Shown here piece after piece: positions 21,168 to 33,803 of a stretch of DNA of 62,000 nt. The DNA is taken from the NCBI GenBank assembly GCA_014529385.2, contig CM043949.1, forward strand, positions 145,003,350 through 145,065,349. The letters are read 5' to 3'. The stretch is from Adiantum capillus-veneris (taxonomy: Eukaryota; Streptophyta; Polypodiopsida; Polypodiales; Pteridaceae). Made by a program: the position numbers and the translations under genes. The notes under the pieces are model-generated. The model was not told where the DNA came from and did no database searches. It was given only the letters and a program-made list of their open reading frames with translations. The stretch's first letter is position 1, and each line of letters begins with the position of its first letter.

Positions 21168-22650
21168 TCAGCTGAAATTCCCCTGTTGATGATTTTTAAG
21201 GGCATTATTATATGATTTTCCAAAACCCCACATGTTAACATCCAACTTTTTCTCCCTCTTCCAACATTGCCCTTTATTAATGAAGTTTCCTTTCCCCTCT
21301 CCTAGATGAACTACTCGGGGACGACTGTGTGCATGGGTTGAAAAATTGTGTCTATGCATAGCTGTGGTTGGTTCTACCATGCTTTGAAGGTCAATGCAAC
21401 TCAAATCAATATGCGATGCAAGAGTTGTGTCTTGAATAGTTAACTCAAGGGTTTCCGTGGTCGAGGTATCTTGTTGATGTCTTCTAAATAGAAAATTTTG
21501 TAATTTATGTGCTCTTTGTCTGATTGTACCATTTGGATGCTTTGGCATACTGATTTCTTGAGCTCTCGGTAATGATGAGGATGGTTGCTGAGACTTAACT
21601 CTCCATTGCTATTTCAATTTTTGGTTGATGAGCAGTTGTGGTGGAGTTTTTTGAGATTTAATTTTCGAGTGATTTATCGGGTTTTCAATTTGTGGAAAAG
21701 ATAAATGCTCCTTTGGTTTCCAAACCCATCTAGTGATAGATTCTCTTATGAAAGATGTTTTGTTTTTAGTTGTTAGATGTAAAACTTCCTTAAGTGTTGT
21801 AGATGAGTTTTTGGGCACCCAAATTTGAGACGGATTGTCTTTGAGTTGTGCTTTTCATACCCAAATCTACCTGACTCCTTGCATGTTGCTTGTACAATTT
21901 TCTTGACTAGAGGCTGACGTAGATGGAGTATTCCCTTGTTTCTTTTGTGGGTGACGTCTTTTTCATTCCTCTTTGCTCGGTGCAATTGGAACTAAGAGTT
22001 GTCCTCTTTTAAGTGATAGCTTGAGTTGATTGGTGTCCCAGTCTGGTACTGCCTTGTATGTTCGCATCCATGAGATTCCAAGAATCATATTTCATTCATA
22101 TGGTCATCCGGTATGCATATAAACTGATGATGGCATGAAAATCCATTTACTATCATGGTCAAGGTAACCACTCCCAATGCCGGTGTTGGTTTTTTGCTGC
22201 ATGCTTTGATAGCACATATTCCCAATGCTAAAGATTGATTCGTAGTTTTCTTGTAAATAGAATAACTGACTTCATTCCTTCATGCACCGATATCTACTAA
22301 TGCATTTTTTCTATGATTGCTCCATTGTACCGTGATTCAAAGGTCAATTCCATCCAACCATTCATCATCCATTGATAGTGCATCATTTTGTGATTCCCAT
22401 AGTCTTTTGTCTGGTTCCAAAGTGTTGATGGGAATAGGTGTTTGTTGATTTCTGAAAGCATCTCTCCTCTTGAGTACTCAAAGTCAAGCTTCCTCTTGAG
22501 CTTTGTCAACAACTTGCTGTCGTTTAATCTTTCTCTACTTTGCTTCATGCATTTTTTTCAAGTAAACCATAATTGGTTAGTTAAAAAATGGTACTTCTTC
22601 AAGCGGCATCAACCAATCTAGTTAGCCATTGGTTCACTATCTAAAGTGGA
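21168..22650 (-). pseudogene. Gypsy-T post-integrase tail with retropepsin-like domain, copy II
   Basis: Directly after the integrase the minus strand continues as a broken protein. A leader (KQSRERLNDSKLLTKLKRK) is followed by a retropepsin-like domain: NALVDIGA at about 22306-22283, then GVVTLTMIVNGF, then CIPDDHMNE and the ILG-type box near 22075. A basic tail follows with repeated WVPK or WKPK boxes (21820-21700) and a block starting PNGTIRQRAHKLQN. The motif pair D-x-G and ILGxxW is what identifies retropepsins; the canonical T or S after D is I here. A TGA at 22282-22280 follows the DIGA directly. The copy I version is at 48132-49500. Confidence 0.6.
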
Positions 22651-23290
22651 CAGGTTAACTACTCTACTTGGAGATACATCTTCAATGACAAACAGTCTAT
22701 TTCCTTTTTCTTGAATTTGAGAATGTATTGCTTAAAGGAATAAACTAAAACTAGGTTCCCTATTTTGAAGATTTTTGTTACTAGATGTGAATCAAAAAAT
22801 AGTTTTTGCCTCCGTTTTTGTGCATTGATGTGAGCTGTAGTTGATAGCCTTTGTTCATCAAGTTTTTCTAAATATTCAAGACTCTCTGATAATTCATGTC
22901 CTATCCACTCAAGATCTTTAGCTACTCTTAGTGTCGGTAGTATAAATTCCAACGGTAGTATGGCATCAAGACGATAAACAAGGTTAAAGGGTGTAGTATT
23001 TAAAGTTGTCTTGAATGAAACTCTATAAGCCCATAGAGCAGCATGTAGATTCATTTCCCAATCAACGCATCCTGAACTAACCACTTTAGTCACTACCGAG
23101 CTAAGAAATTTATTTGTGTGCTCAACTTGTCCATTCGCTTGTGGATGATAAGGAGCGGATTTGTTATGGATGACCATAAATACGTTTAGTAGATACTCAA
23201 TTACTTCATTGAGGAAATGAGTTCCACTATCACTGACAATTTCTATTGGAAGTCCATCTCTTGTGAATACATTCTCATACAAGAATGCGG
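22651..23290 (-). pseudogene. Gypsy-T integrase core and C-terminus, copy II (left half)
   Basis: The 207-codon frame at 23282-22659 holds the second and third catalytic residues of a DDE integrase (Asp in IVSDSGTHF, Glu in NGQVEHTNKF), then the gypsy pattern WAYRVSFKTT, NLVYRLDAILPLEF and the C-terminal region. Its upstream half lies at 34711-34900 on the other side of the Tat-like insertion. The first residues here (YENVFTRDG) continue the broken frame on the far side. Confidence 0.88.
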
Positions 23291-23448
23291 TGACGGGAGC
23301 AAAGCGGACCCCAAACCCCGACGGCCTCTAAAACACTGGGGGCCGAATGGCGCGCCTCGAGCCTGCCATGATAAAGCGAACAGAGGGCACCACCTAGCTT
23401 TGAGAGGCTAGGACGCAAACCACGATGATATGGACACCGCAAACTTAC

Positions 23449-23535
<87 letters not shown>

Positions 23536-25495
23536 TTTGCAAATGATGAAAACCCTCGTGGGTGTGAGGGAGAATTATTTCTGCAGTATTTACAAATGGC
23601 ATGCCGTGGTGGTAGAGAGGTAGGGAGAGGAGGTGGTGCAAACTACTTGGTGCGTTCTCTAAGACGACTCAATGATTGTGAAGCTTGCTACGAAGAGCGT
23701 GTATACGTGTGTGCATCGACCATTGGAGTCGAGAGATGGACGTGGCTCCCTTCGCATGGTGCAATTCCCAAGGCAGACCCAACACACAAGCCCCCTCCCC
23801 GTGATGGTGCTAGTGTCAACTCTTCCCACTACACTCTACCAAGTGCTGACTTCTAATGAACTGCCCCCCCCCCCCCCGATAGTGACCTCTCAATGCCAAT
23901 TTATAGGTCTTGGCTACTTGGATTATGGTAATCTCAGTGTGATTAGGGTAAGCTTAATCGGGGAGACAAAGAAAGTGGTGGGCCCAGTGTGGTTGACCCT
24001 TGCTTTGTTTTAGGAGGTTTATTAAAAGATGAGAATCTCTACGTGGGCCTTTGTGACCATCACCTAGAGAGGATATTTACAAAAACGGGAATTGTACAAT
24101 GGCTTGGGTGAAAACTGAAGAAATGATGAAAATACCCTATAAATTATTGAAAATGGCATCATGGTTGCGTGTTGTCGACGAATGGCATGTTGCCGGTGCG
24201 TCGGTGTAGAGAGTACTTCTTTTGGGGGTCGGGCGGGGCATGCCTTTGACGCATTTCCTCTTTTTGTTGTTGGCGGCACCTGAGTCCTCCTTCTTTTTCT
24301 TTGTCATCATAGTCGTGGAATCCTTCGTTGTTCCTTGTATTTATGTGCGTATATGCATGTGTATATGTGGGTGGATGTGTATATATATATGGATGTGTGT
24401 GCGTGAGTGCGTGTGTGTGTATTTGTATGTGTGTGCAAGCGTGCGGTGGGAGTGGGGTTTATCTATATAATGTAGATAATTTTCTTTTTATAATTTTTTT
24501 TAATGTGTTGGCGGCCAACGGCAGCTACGCGAAGATAAGGGGTGGGGGGGGGGGGGGGGGGGGGGGGGGGATGGTGTGTGTGCATGAGTGCGTGTGTGTG
24601 TGTGTATACGTGGTGTGTGTGTGTGTGTGTGTGTGTGTGGTGTGTATATAGAGAGAGAGGGAGAGAAGCCCTGCACTGTGCCTGTACAGGCCGAGAGGGA
24701 GAGAGAGAGAGATGGCGGGCGAACTGGATGTGTAACAGAGCGCGAGGGAGGGAGAGGGGATTGGAGGTGTGTGTGTGTGTGTGTGTGTGAGGGAGGGAGA
24801 GGGTGAGGGTGAGTAAGTGTGTGGTGGGGGGTGTGCATCCATAATTTGCGTTGCGCCTTCGGGCTCAAACGGAATGGAGAGATGGAGGGGATGAGGTGGC
24901 ATGGATAGAAGAGAGAAGGGGTTCTATGGCGGATGCCCATTGTGGGGGGGGAGTGTGTGAGTGAGGAGGGGGGGGGGGTGTCCTATTCTCTGTCTTGCAG
25001 GGTGTCTCAAGGATGAGAGGAGGGGGAGAAGTCAATGGTGTGGGGGGGGGGGGGGGGGGGGGGGGGAATGAGGCTGAGGGGAGGGTGAGGCGAGCGGGTG
25101 GGGAAGAGAGGGGGGGAGAATATAAGCGGGCCAGGGGGGGGGGGGGGGGATGGATAAGAATACAAGAGAGTGGGAGTTCACATGCGGCTCGACACAAAGG
25201 GAGCGTGAGAGGGAAAATGAAAGAGGGGTCGGGGTGAGTGCTTGAGGCTTGCGGCTGGCCGAGGGTGGCCAGTAAGGGGGGGGGTGTGGGTGAGAGAGAG
25301 AGAGGATATTAGAGAGTGGTATGTAGGGAAAATGAGAGAGAGACAGGGGGGGGGGGGGGTTATTTCATCCGATGCCCACCGGGGGAATAAACTACGGGGG
25401 AAGAGAGAAGGGGTATCTAAAACCGAGGGCGGCCGACTAGGCTGGGGTATAGACAAGCCGGGGCCTGAGGGTGATAAGGCCGGCCAATCCAAGGT

Positions 25496-25530
<35 letters not shown>

Positions 25531-25657
25531 GTGCCATGGTAGGGTGTCGTGAGGTTTACCATGCGGTGCCAAGCCTTCCAACAGTGTCGCCAAGGCTCCA
25601 GCAAAAAAAAAATAAAAAAATATTGTTTTTTCTATGATTTTCAAAAATCGGCCATCA
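23291..25657 (-). repeat. Tat-like element, 3' LTR (left)
   Basis: It starts TGacgggagcaaag and ends catCA, and aligns to 32249-34710. It carries a (GA)n tract (23454-23532), several (GT)n tracts and G runs of 27 (24544-24570), 25 (25042-25066) and 34 (25496-25529). No gene is supported; open frames here are low-complexity artefacts. Confidence 0.9.
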
Positions 25658-25675
25658 TTAGCCCTCTCCCTTTGG
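25658..25675 (-). promoter_or_regulatory. Polypurine tract of the Tat-like element
   Basis: The minus strand reads AAAGGGAGAGGGCTAA directly before the 3' LTR. It is the plus-strand DNA synthesis primer in LTR elements. Purine content and position identify it. Confidence 0.8.
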
Positions 25676-25843
25676 CTAGAGGCATTCATGTCTCTAGTCC
25701 GTCTTCTGCATCTTCAGCTGTGGAGTTAGAGGGTTCTCCCTCTTCTGGAATGTCTAGCATGAATTGTGGATCAAACCTAAGAAAATACCTTTTCAGTCTC
25801 CATCCATTGACCCTAGTCTTGTGAATTCTCCCATCTGCTTCCA

Positions 25844-27060
25844 TCAGCTTATAGCTGTCGTTGTCATAGCGTTTCTTGATGATGAATGGCCCTTCCCATC
25901 TGGGTTGAAATTTCTTGTCCCGCCTGGTGTCAAAAATTTGTTGTCGTATCTCAGCACTAACATACCTTTTTTCAGTCCCTTTTCTTTAAGCCCTTGATTG
26001 AAAGTGAGCCAGTTTCGTTCTGCCTGCGATGCATAGTGATTGATTGCTTCTTCCCTATCTAGTTGGAGTCTCTCCAGATCCAAGATGTGGTTTCAAAGAT
26101 TTACAATCGGACGATGTATCTGGCTAGCCAAAACTCGTAAGCTGGCTATCTGTACCTCAATGGGTAGAATTGCCTCCTTCCCATAAACTAGATGGAAAGG
26201 GGTGAAACCTAGTGATGTTTGAAACGTTGTTTTGTAGGCCCAAAGAGCTGCCATGAGATGTTTATCCTAGTCCCCTGTGTGATTGTTCACCTGCTTTGTG
26301 ATGATTTTGCAAATCATTCCGTTTACCTTATCTACCAGACCATTGCATTGTGGATAGTATGGTGTGGAATGTCGACGTGTGATGCCTAACTTCTTCATCA
26401 GTTATCCCACCAAATCACTTCTGAATCCTGGTCCTCTATCTGATATTATCTCAAGAAGAGTGTCAAAACGGCAAGAGATATGCTAAAAAATGAACGTTTG
26501 CTACCTCTTGGGCTGTAATGCGGGTGGTGGTTGTTGCTTCTACCCATCGAGTCATGTAGTCTACACCCACTATGATGTACAGTCTACCTGATTGGGCCCT
26601 TGTAAAGGACCGATTTCATCTATTCCCCATTTCTCAAATGGACCATATGAGATGATAGGATTTTGTGGCTCGTAGGTTAAGGTGCGATCACTGGCCATTT
26701 GACAGGCCTTACATGTTTTACACCAAAGGTGTACATTCCTGTTTAAGCTAGGCCAAGAGTATCCTGTTTGTTGAATCTTCCTACTAGTGGTGTCTAGAGC
26801 AAAATGACCACCGCAGATGCCATCATGGAAACTTGAAATTACCTCTGGGATCTCGCTGGAGGTTGGCACTCGCCTGAGAAGTTGATCCTTGCCCTTACAA
26901 TACAAGTGGTCATTTACAAGGCGGTACCTAGTAGCCTTCCTTACCAGTCACTGCTTCTGGCCTTTGGTGTATCCTGCTGGAAATTCTCATGTATCTAAAA
27001 AACTGACGACATCCGGCATAGCACCACTACCTTGAAAGAGGGGTATCTTTAGTTTGAATG
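25844..27060 (-). pseudogene. Tat-like element integrase
   Basis: The zinc-binding module is at 26905-26680 (SFHDGICGGHF, then WCKTCKACQ: H, H, C, C). The core starts with FEKWGIDEIGPL near 26625, giving the first catalytic Asp. The rest of the core, in broken frames to about 26100, shows pieces of the gypsy pattern, and the C-terminal part is open at 26083-25844 (EEAINHYASQAERNW, then KKGMLVLRYDNKF). Stops and shifts are numerous between 26570 and 26090. Confidence 0.8.
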
Positions 27061-27453
27061 CTCCTACGGGAATGTCTTCTATTCTTTCTTTGGCTAGAGC
27101 ATCTGCCTCTTGATTTTCTGCTCTGGGGACATGAAATAGCTTCACTGCTTCAAACTTCTTTAGAAGGTCCTTAACTTGGCATAGTTGACCAAGTAAAACC
27201 TGATTCTTACAATCCCAGGTGCCATTTATCTACCTTATCAAAAGCAAAGAATCATTAGGCGCTGAATTCCTTGTGAAATACATTGTTCCAACCCAAGAAT
27301 TAGGGCTTCATATTCTGCTTCATTGTTGGAGTGGGAGTGTAATAAATGCCCGATGGAGAACACTCTTTCTTGCTGTTCATTGAAAATGACTATGCCTGCT
27401 GCTGTAGACTGATCCATTCTTCTCTTGTATGCTCCGTCAAAGAAAAGAGAGTG
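27060..27453 (-). pseudogene. Second RNase H (archaeal-type) of the Tat-like element
   Basis: After the normal RNase H a second one is seen: SLFFDGAYKRR (catalytic Asp), AGIVIFNEQQ, and NNEAEYEALILGLE (catalytic Glu). It continues in another frame as FHVPRAENQEADALAKE, the C-terminal helix pattern of this type. Such a second RNase H between RT-RNase H and integrase marks the Tat lineage of plant gypsy elements. A frameshift lies near 27238. Confidence 0.82.
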
Positions 27454-28890
27454 AGCTCTTTCTAGCTTAGAACTTTCTACCATTGGTGTTTCTTCCTTTT
27501 CTTCCGTGTTGACCTTCAGCTTCTTCTCATAATGGCGATGAGTGAGAATTCCCGCTAAACTAGCCCTGGTGGAGTTTTCTACTTGCATGGTGTAGTCGAA
27601 CTCTTGTAATCTAATCAACCATTTTGAGATCCTAGATGAGACATCCATGTGTCGCATTACATATGGGAAAACATCTTCCATTGTCAGGATTACAAAGGGT
27701 CTAGGCAGGAGATAGGAGCGGAACTTTGTGGTAGCAAACATTAGTGCCAGAACCATGTGTTCTACTTCGGTAAATCCCTTTTTTGATGGGGTCATGACCC
27801 GATTAGAGAAGTAAATAGGATGCATGAAAGAAGTTTTGGGGTCCTTTTGCATTAGCACGGCTCCGAGTGTATCACTTCCCACACTAGGGTTCACATAAAA
27901 TGGCTCGTCCCACTTAGGAGGTGAAATAGTGGGAAGCTTGGCTAGGATTTGCTTTACCTCAGTAAACTACTGCTCATTCTCTTCACTCCATGAGAAGACA
28001 TCCCTCACGGGAAGGACCACTTGAGATAGCAAGTGAATGAACTTGCTTACGTATTGCTTAGCGGTGGTGGGTGACGACAAAGATACCAGGGCTTGAATCT
28101 TGCTAGGGTCAGCCTCGATCCCTTTTGTTGAAATTACATGACCGAGGAGAGTGACTTTGCTTTCACCAATGTGACACTTATCCACGTTGAGCTGGCCACC
28201 CAAGGTTTGTAGCCTGGTTAAGCCATCATAGACTTTGCTTAAATGAAGGGCTCGTGAACTATAGATGCAAAAATCATCTATGAAAATCCGTTTCGATGTT
28301 CCAAAGTAGGGTTGGAAAACAAAAGTAACATAGCGCTAAAATGTGTCCGGGGCGTTAGTGAGGCCAAACGGCATCACTCTGTAGGAAAAACATCCCCAAG
28401 GTGTGATGAAGGTTGTCTTCTTCTTTTATTCTTCCGCAATGCTAATCTGGAAGTATCCTGAGTAGCCATCGCACACTGTGTATCGTTCGTGACCTGCCAC
28501 TTCATTGAGTATTTCATCCTAGAATGGGAGGGGAAAGTGATCCCTCTTCGTGGCTGCATTGAGAGGTTTATAATCCACACAGCCTCTTCACTTACCAATT
28601 TTTTTTGGTGTGACTACTACTAGGGAGACCCATTCTGAGTCTTCCATAGGGTAGATGAAACCTGCTTGTAGCAAACTTCTCACTTCTTTAAGCAGTGCCT
28701 CTGGTTGGATTACTCCAAGTCTTCTGAGATTTTGTACTACGGGTTTACTGCCTTCCTTGAGTTTTATGTGGTGTTGCACTATTGTAACTCTTGTGATCTT
28801 ATCATAGCCATCAATGAACAAAGTAGTGAAGTTACCCAACATGGAGACATACTCCTTCCTTTCTTCATTGGTTAACTCATTTGAGAGCAT
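27453..28890 (-). pseudogene. Reverse transcriptase and first RNase H of the Tat-like element
   Basis: The open pieces are 28890-28588 (LLQAGFIYPMEDSEWVS then VVVTPKK), 28598-28374, 28203-27967 (GHVISTKGIEADPSKI) and 27894 onward (first RNase H, TEVEHMVLALMFATTKFR). The catalytic box reads FIDD at about 28285-28268. The first RNase H has Asn (YVNPSVGSD) where the catalytic Asp is expected, so it would be inactive. Confidence 0.82.
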
Positions 28891-29797
28891 TTTTGTAACT
28901 TACCAGCATCCTCCAAGGACTGCATACCTGATGATCCCTCTTGGTTTGTCAAGGGTGTCTCATATTGTGTCAATCTGTTTGGGTCTTTAAGAATGACCCC
29001 CATCACTTCGATGCTACTGTCACTTCCGTCAGTGGTGGTTGTCTCTTCTCCTAAGGTAGACGAATAGTCGCTGGTAGAATCATCTTTTGAAGCCTCCAAG
29101 ATCATGTTGAACTGCTTTCTAGTCCTCATGTCGTAGAATATGGACTTCCCTTTAGCGTCCTTCATCTAAATCATCCCGGTGCTCCAGTCTTGTTTAGCTT
29201 CCATAGCCATAAACCAAGGCCTCCCAAGAATGATGGGGTAGCCCTCCCCTTTGTGTGGCATGACGAAGATGTCTACCTCCACTTCTATATTGAATGCATT
29301 TACTTTGACCGCATTTACAATGCCCACGCATTTCACTCTTACATTGTTTGCCATCTTGGCTTGGCAGGGTGCCGGCCTACTTACCTCTAGACCTAGATGG
29401 TGCATCATCTTTTCACTCATGATGCATACTTGTGCGCCATCATCTATGTAGACATTGGAGATTCTTTTCCCCTTGATGTGAGCGTCCATGGTTGGTAGGA
29501 TGTCATCGAGATCCCTATTCTGGGCCTTGATTTTGTGGTACTTACCATTTTTGTCCATTGCCTCCTCATTCTAGGTGCAAGGTGGAGTAATTAGCGCCAC
29601 GTTAACTTCGGGCCCTGCATTAACATATCCTGAACTAAGTCATAGGGTTTCGCATACTCACCTAATGAGAAGTCCACAATGTCTATCTTCTGCCGCGGTT
29701 TAGCTGCTTGCTTGCTAGACTCGGCCTTCCCTTTCATCTTCTCTTCTCTTTGAGATGCTTCTTCGTGCCTGGCAGGCTTCACTCCCATAGCATCCAC
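28872..29797 (-). pseudogene. Protease region and linker of the Tat-like element
   Basis: The frame 29558-29166 contains VYIDDGAQVCIMS and, 75 residues later, PIILGRPWFMAM, the two retropepsin signatures. The second residue of the triad is D rather than T or S, which is common in plant gypsy relatives. Downstream, 29165-28872 is an acidic linker to RT. Upstream, 29797-29591 is a charged linker after Gag. Confidence 0.75.
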
Positions 29798-29962
29798 CTC
29801 TTCTACCTTTTCTTTCCCTTTGTGCTTATCTCAAATAGATTCTTCTACCTTTTCCTTCCCTTTAGCCTCCAAGCTAATAACACTCACCACTTGGTTCACA
29901 ACAGGTGGTGAGGGTAGTGGCAGAATGAGAGGTTCGGGTGGTGGTTACTGTTGTACAGGTGG

Positions 29963-30873
29963 TCAAACAATTTTGATTGGTGGGATCAGTCCTGGTTGCC
30001 TAGGTGGTGGTGGTCTTGCTCTTGGCGGAGATATCTGACTCTGTCTCCCCCCTCTAATGAAATTTTGCGTCCTCCGGTGTGGGCAGAAGTACATTCCATG
30101 GCCATCTTCCCCGTAGTTGTAACAGTGGTACTCTTGGTTCTGCCTTTGTTGTCCTCTTCCTTGTTCTAGATTCCTGCCAGGTGCATGCCCTTGCTGCACT
30201 AGATGCACGGATAAACTCTCTAGTTGGGTGGTGATGCGACTCAGCAGTTCTTGCTACTCTTCTAATGCCTCCTGCGGTTGGACTCTATGATTGGCTATTG
30301 CAGTCTCACTGAGGTCGATCGGGACAAGCTTGTTTCCTCTAACTCGTTTACTCTTGCTTGCATGCGCAGCTTCTTGTCTTTAAGGCGGGCTACTTCGACT
30401 GCCAACTCATATGTTGCAGGAAACCTTCCCTTCACCTTCTCTCTAAGCGGTGACCATAGAACAACAATGAAACGATCCTTCTTTAGTAAATTAGGTGCTC
30501 CTTTACCTTCCTCCAGTGAGGCAACCCATCTCTCCCATAAGTCCACAAATTTGGACTCGTAGGTGGCATACTCTAGCAGACCTCCCTGCTTTAATTCTGT
30601 TAGTAACTACCATAGCTTCTCCGAGGTTGTGCCTCCACCAAACCTCTTTACAAAAGTAGCCCTTAACACATCCCATGCATTCTTGGTGGCGTGGGGCAAT
30701 GCATTATACCAGGACTTGGCCTCTACTTTCATCAGTAGAGGAAAAATTCTAAGTCGTGAAGCGTCATCATCTTTGTTGGAGACGACACAAGCAATGTCGA
30801 AATCATCCAAAAAGTCGGTGGTGAGATCCTCTCCCTTCTTTCCACTAAACGTGGGGAAGGAAATACTTGCCAT
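29963..30873 (-). pseudogene. Gag of the Tat-like element
   Basis: The retrotransposon-Gag domain reads SWYNALPHATKNAWDVL then FVKRFG (30873-30607), continues DLWERWVASLEEGKG (30546-30295), and ends in a zinc knuckle (CYNYGEDGHGMYFC, near 30130-30085). In the knuckle the second cysteine is replaced by Y. The Gag protein forms the element's particle in the cytoplasm. It is broken by at least two stops and a shift. Confidence 0.8.
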
Positions 30874-31211
30874 GGTAGTGACTCAGGAAATTACAAACCT
30901 TCTTCTTTTTCTTCCTAATACATTAACAACAGTAGCGGCTCATAGCGGCTTTTTACAGGGGTGGGTGGATAGGTTAAAACAAGATAAAGATAGAAACATT
31001 AAACGAATGATGGTAATCCAATATGGGGAGAATAATAGGGTTCGGGGAATTGAGGATTTCTCCTAGTACCGCCGCACCGAATAGGTATACGATCTTCTGT
31101 TAGTAGAAGACTTTCCTATCTACATAGATATTCACATGCATATGCTGCAGGAATCTGAACAGGAATGTCGTCGGCCCATTTTCCATCATGCACAAAGGGT
31201 GGAATACTTAC

Positions 31212-32173
31212 TTATACTCTTACCATACCAGTGTTGATGAGTCGGCACATCCACAAGAGGTCGTCGCCTTTTATGGGCTCTACCTTTCGTTCGTTGCTCA
31301 GCACGTACAGGGTGATGGCGACACGTCTGACCATTCCTAGCCTCTTAGCTAGTAGAAATTGCTGGTAATTTCCATAGTCGGAGTGTTGCGTGAATTCTAC
31401 TCCATTTAGTTGCAACTCGTCCCCGGCCCACTGGGTTTCACCCGTGGTAGAGAGCTTCTTCAGGATAAGTTGTATAGGGAGAGGAGGAAGATCCTCCACT
31501 CGCTTTCCAAAACAGTGAGAGCAGTAACCGAACCACTCTTTCCTAGGACATGGGAATCTTCTTACCACTTGTTCTTCAGGATTGTCGAAGTGGATTGGTA
31601 GCACTCGCATGCGTCATGCAAATCGGTAGAAGGCGACTTTCTGCCGCTTAGCTTCGAGTGAGTTCCTCTTTAACAAGCTGGGTACAACCCGGATTTTTGA
31701 GCTTGAAGCACTTTCTTGGCCAGATGCTTCTCCCTTTGGGTGATGTGTTTCCAGACTGGCTTATCTTCTCCTTACCTTTGGCTCGAGAAGCCCCTTTAGG
31801 CCACTTTGGAGTTATAACTTTAATTGCAGTTTCTTTAGGGAAAATAGGCCTCACCATTTTCTTCCCTTCCTTGATGTGAATGACTTCTTCGCGATGAATG
31901 TTGATGTAGACGATTTCAGCCCTTTTGCTGCCTTCGTTGATGGCACTCATTGACAGTGTGTCTTGGTTGACAACAGTGATGGCACTTCACCGACCTCCCT
32001 CCTGATGCTCTCAATTTATGGTTAGAATGAGCAACACAAGATGGAGAATTTACCTCTTGAATACTCATGACACTACAGCCTGGCAGTAGTACTTCAATGA
32101 AGGCGGCCAGTGCCTCCTTCGTCTGCTCTTCTTTTGTCCTCTGGTTAGAACATTCCTTCAGCCATTCGTCCAT
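31212..32173 (-). pseudogene. Extra ORF between 5' LTR and Gag of the Tat-like element
   Basis: Open pieces at 32173-31916 (with CHHCCQPRHTVNECH, a zinc-knuckle-like motif), 31950-31648 (basic) and 31610-31212 lie ahead of Gag. I cannot name a family. Ogre and other Tat-type elements carry an additional ORF here, which is the main reason to accept it as coding. The stretch 30874-31211 between it and Gag has no clear gene. Confidence 0.5.
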
Positions 32174-32227
32174 GATGGATAGTGGGTGTCACTTTTAGCA
32201 TTGTAAATTGAAGGGTCTTAGAAATAC

Positions 32228-32246
32228 GTCCTCAGTGGGGGCACCA
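32228..32246 (-). promoter_or_regulatory. Primer-binding site of the Tat-like element
   Basis: Two bases after the 5' LTR (CA then TT), the minus strand starts TGGTGCCCCCACTGAGGAC, complementary to a tRNA 3' end with its CCA. I do not assign the tRNA species. Confidence 0.75.
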
Positions 32247-32248
32247 AA

Positions 32249-32406
32249 TGCCGGGAGCAAAGCGGACCCCGAACCCCGAAGGCCTCTAAAACGCCAGAGG
32301 ATGAATGGAGCGCCTCGAGCCTATCACGGTAAATCAAACAGGGGGCACCACCTAGATTTGAGCGGCAAGGACGCAAACCATGATGATATGAACATCACAA
32401 ACTTAC

Positions 32407-32497
<91 letters not shown>

Positions 32498-33320
32498 CAG
32501 ATTTGCAAATGATGATAACCCTCGGGGGTGTGAGGGAGAATTATTTCTGCAGTATTTACAAATGGCACGCCGTGGTGGTAGAGAGGTAGGGAGAGAAGGT
32601 GGTGCAAACTACTTGGTGCGTTCTCTAAGAGGACTCAATGATTGTGAAGCTTGCTACCAAGAGCGTGTATACGTGTGTGCATTGACCATTGGATTCGAGA
32701 GATGGACGTGGCTTCCTTCGCATGGTGCTATTCCCAAGGCAAACCCAACACACAAGCCCCCTCCATGTGATGGTGATAGTGTCAACTCTTCCCACTACAC
32801 TCTACCAAGTGCTGACTTCTCATGAACTGCCCCCCCCCCCCCCTCGATAGTGACCTCTCAATGCCAATTTATAGGTGTTGGCTGCTAGGATTATGGTAAT
32901 CCCGGTGTGATTAAGGTAAGCTTAATCGGGAAGACAAAGCAAGTGGTGGGCCCAGTGTGCTTGACCCTTGCTTTGTTTTAGGAGGTTTATTAAAAGATGA
33001 GAATCTCTAGGTGGGCCTTTGTGACCATCACCTAGAGAGAGGAAATTTCCAAAAAGGGAAATTTTACAATGGCTTGGGTGAAAACTGAAGAAATGATGAA
33101 AATACCCTATAAATAACTGAAAATGGCATCGTGGTTGCGTGTTGCCGGTGCATCGGTGTAGAGGGTACTTCTTTTTGGGGTCGGCCGGGGCATGCCTTTG
33201 ACGCATTTCCTCCTTTTGTTGTTGGCGGCACGCGAGTTGAGTCATCCTTCTTTTTCGTTGTCATCATAGTCGTGGAATCCTTCGTTTTTCCTTGTATTTA
33301 TGTGCGTATATGCGTGTGTG

Positions 33321-33351
<31 letters not shown>

Positions 33352-33498
33352 GGGTGTGTGTGTGTGTGTGTATTTGTATGTGTGCGCAAGCATGCGGTGG
33401 GAACTGGGTTTATCTATATAATGTATATATTATGTATGTTTTTATATTTTATTTTATTTTTGTTGGCAGCCAGCGGCAGCTACACGAAGATGAGGGGT

Positions 33499-33534
<36 letters not shown>

Positions 33535-33576
33535 GGGTGTGTGTGCGTGATTGCGTGCGTGTGTTTGTGTATGCGT

Positions 33577-33616
<40 letters not shown>

Positions 33617-33734
33617 GAGCGAGAGGGAGAGAAGCCCTGCGGTGTGCCTGTACAGGCCGAGAGGGAGAGAGAGAGAGAGATGGCGTGCGGACTTGATGTG
33701 TAATAGAGCACGGGGGAGGGAGAGGGGATTGGAG

Positions 33735-33803
<69 letters not shown>

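Noticed and set aside
19210-21240. The 2-kb non-coding block, present twice (also 46040-48098), as the LTR of Gypsy-T
   Set aside because: A purine tract near 21290 and a plausible CA end at 21240 made this attractive. However, I found no convincing PBS at the other end, and the unit at 42837-43404 has TG/CA ends, TATA, PPT and PBS. I cannot fully exclude it.
23425-23856. Open frame through the (GA)n tract, and a similar one at 32208-32825, as genes
   Set aside because: They translate microsatellite sequence into RE repeats and lie within LTRs.
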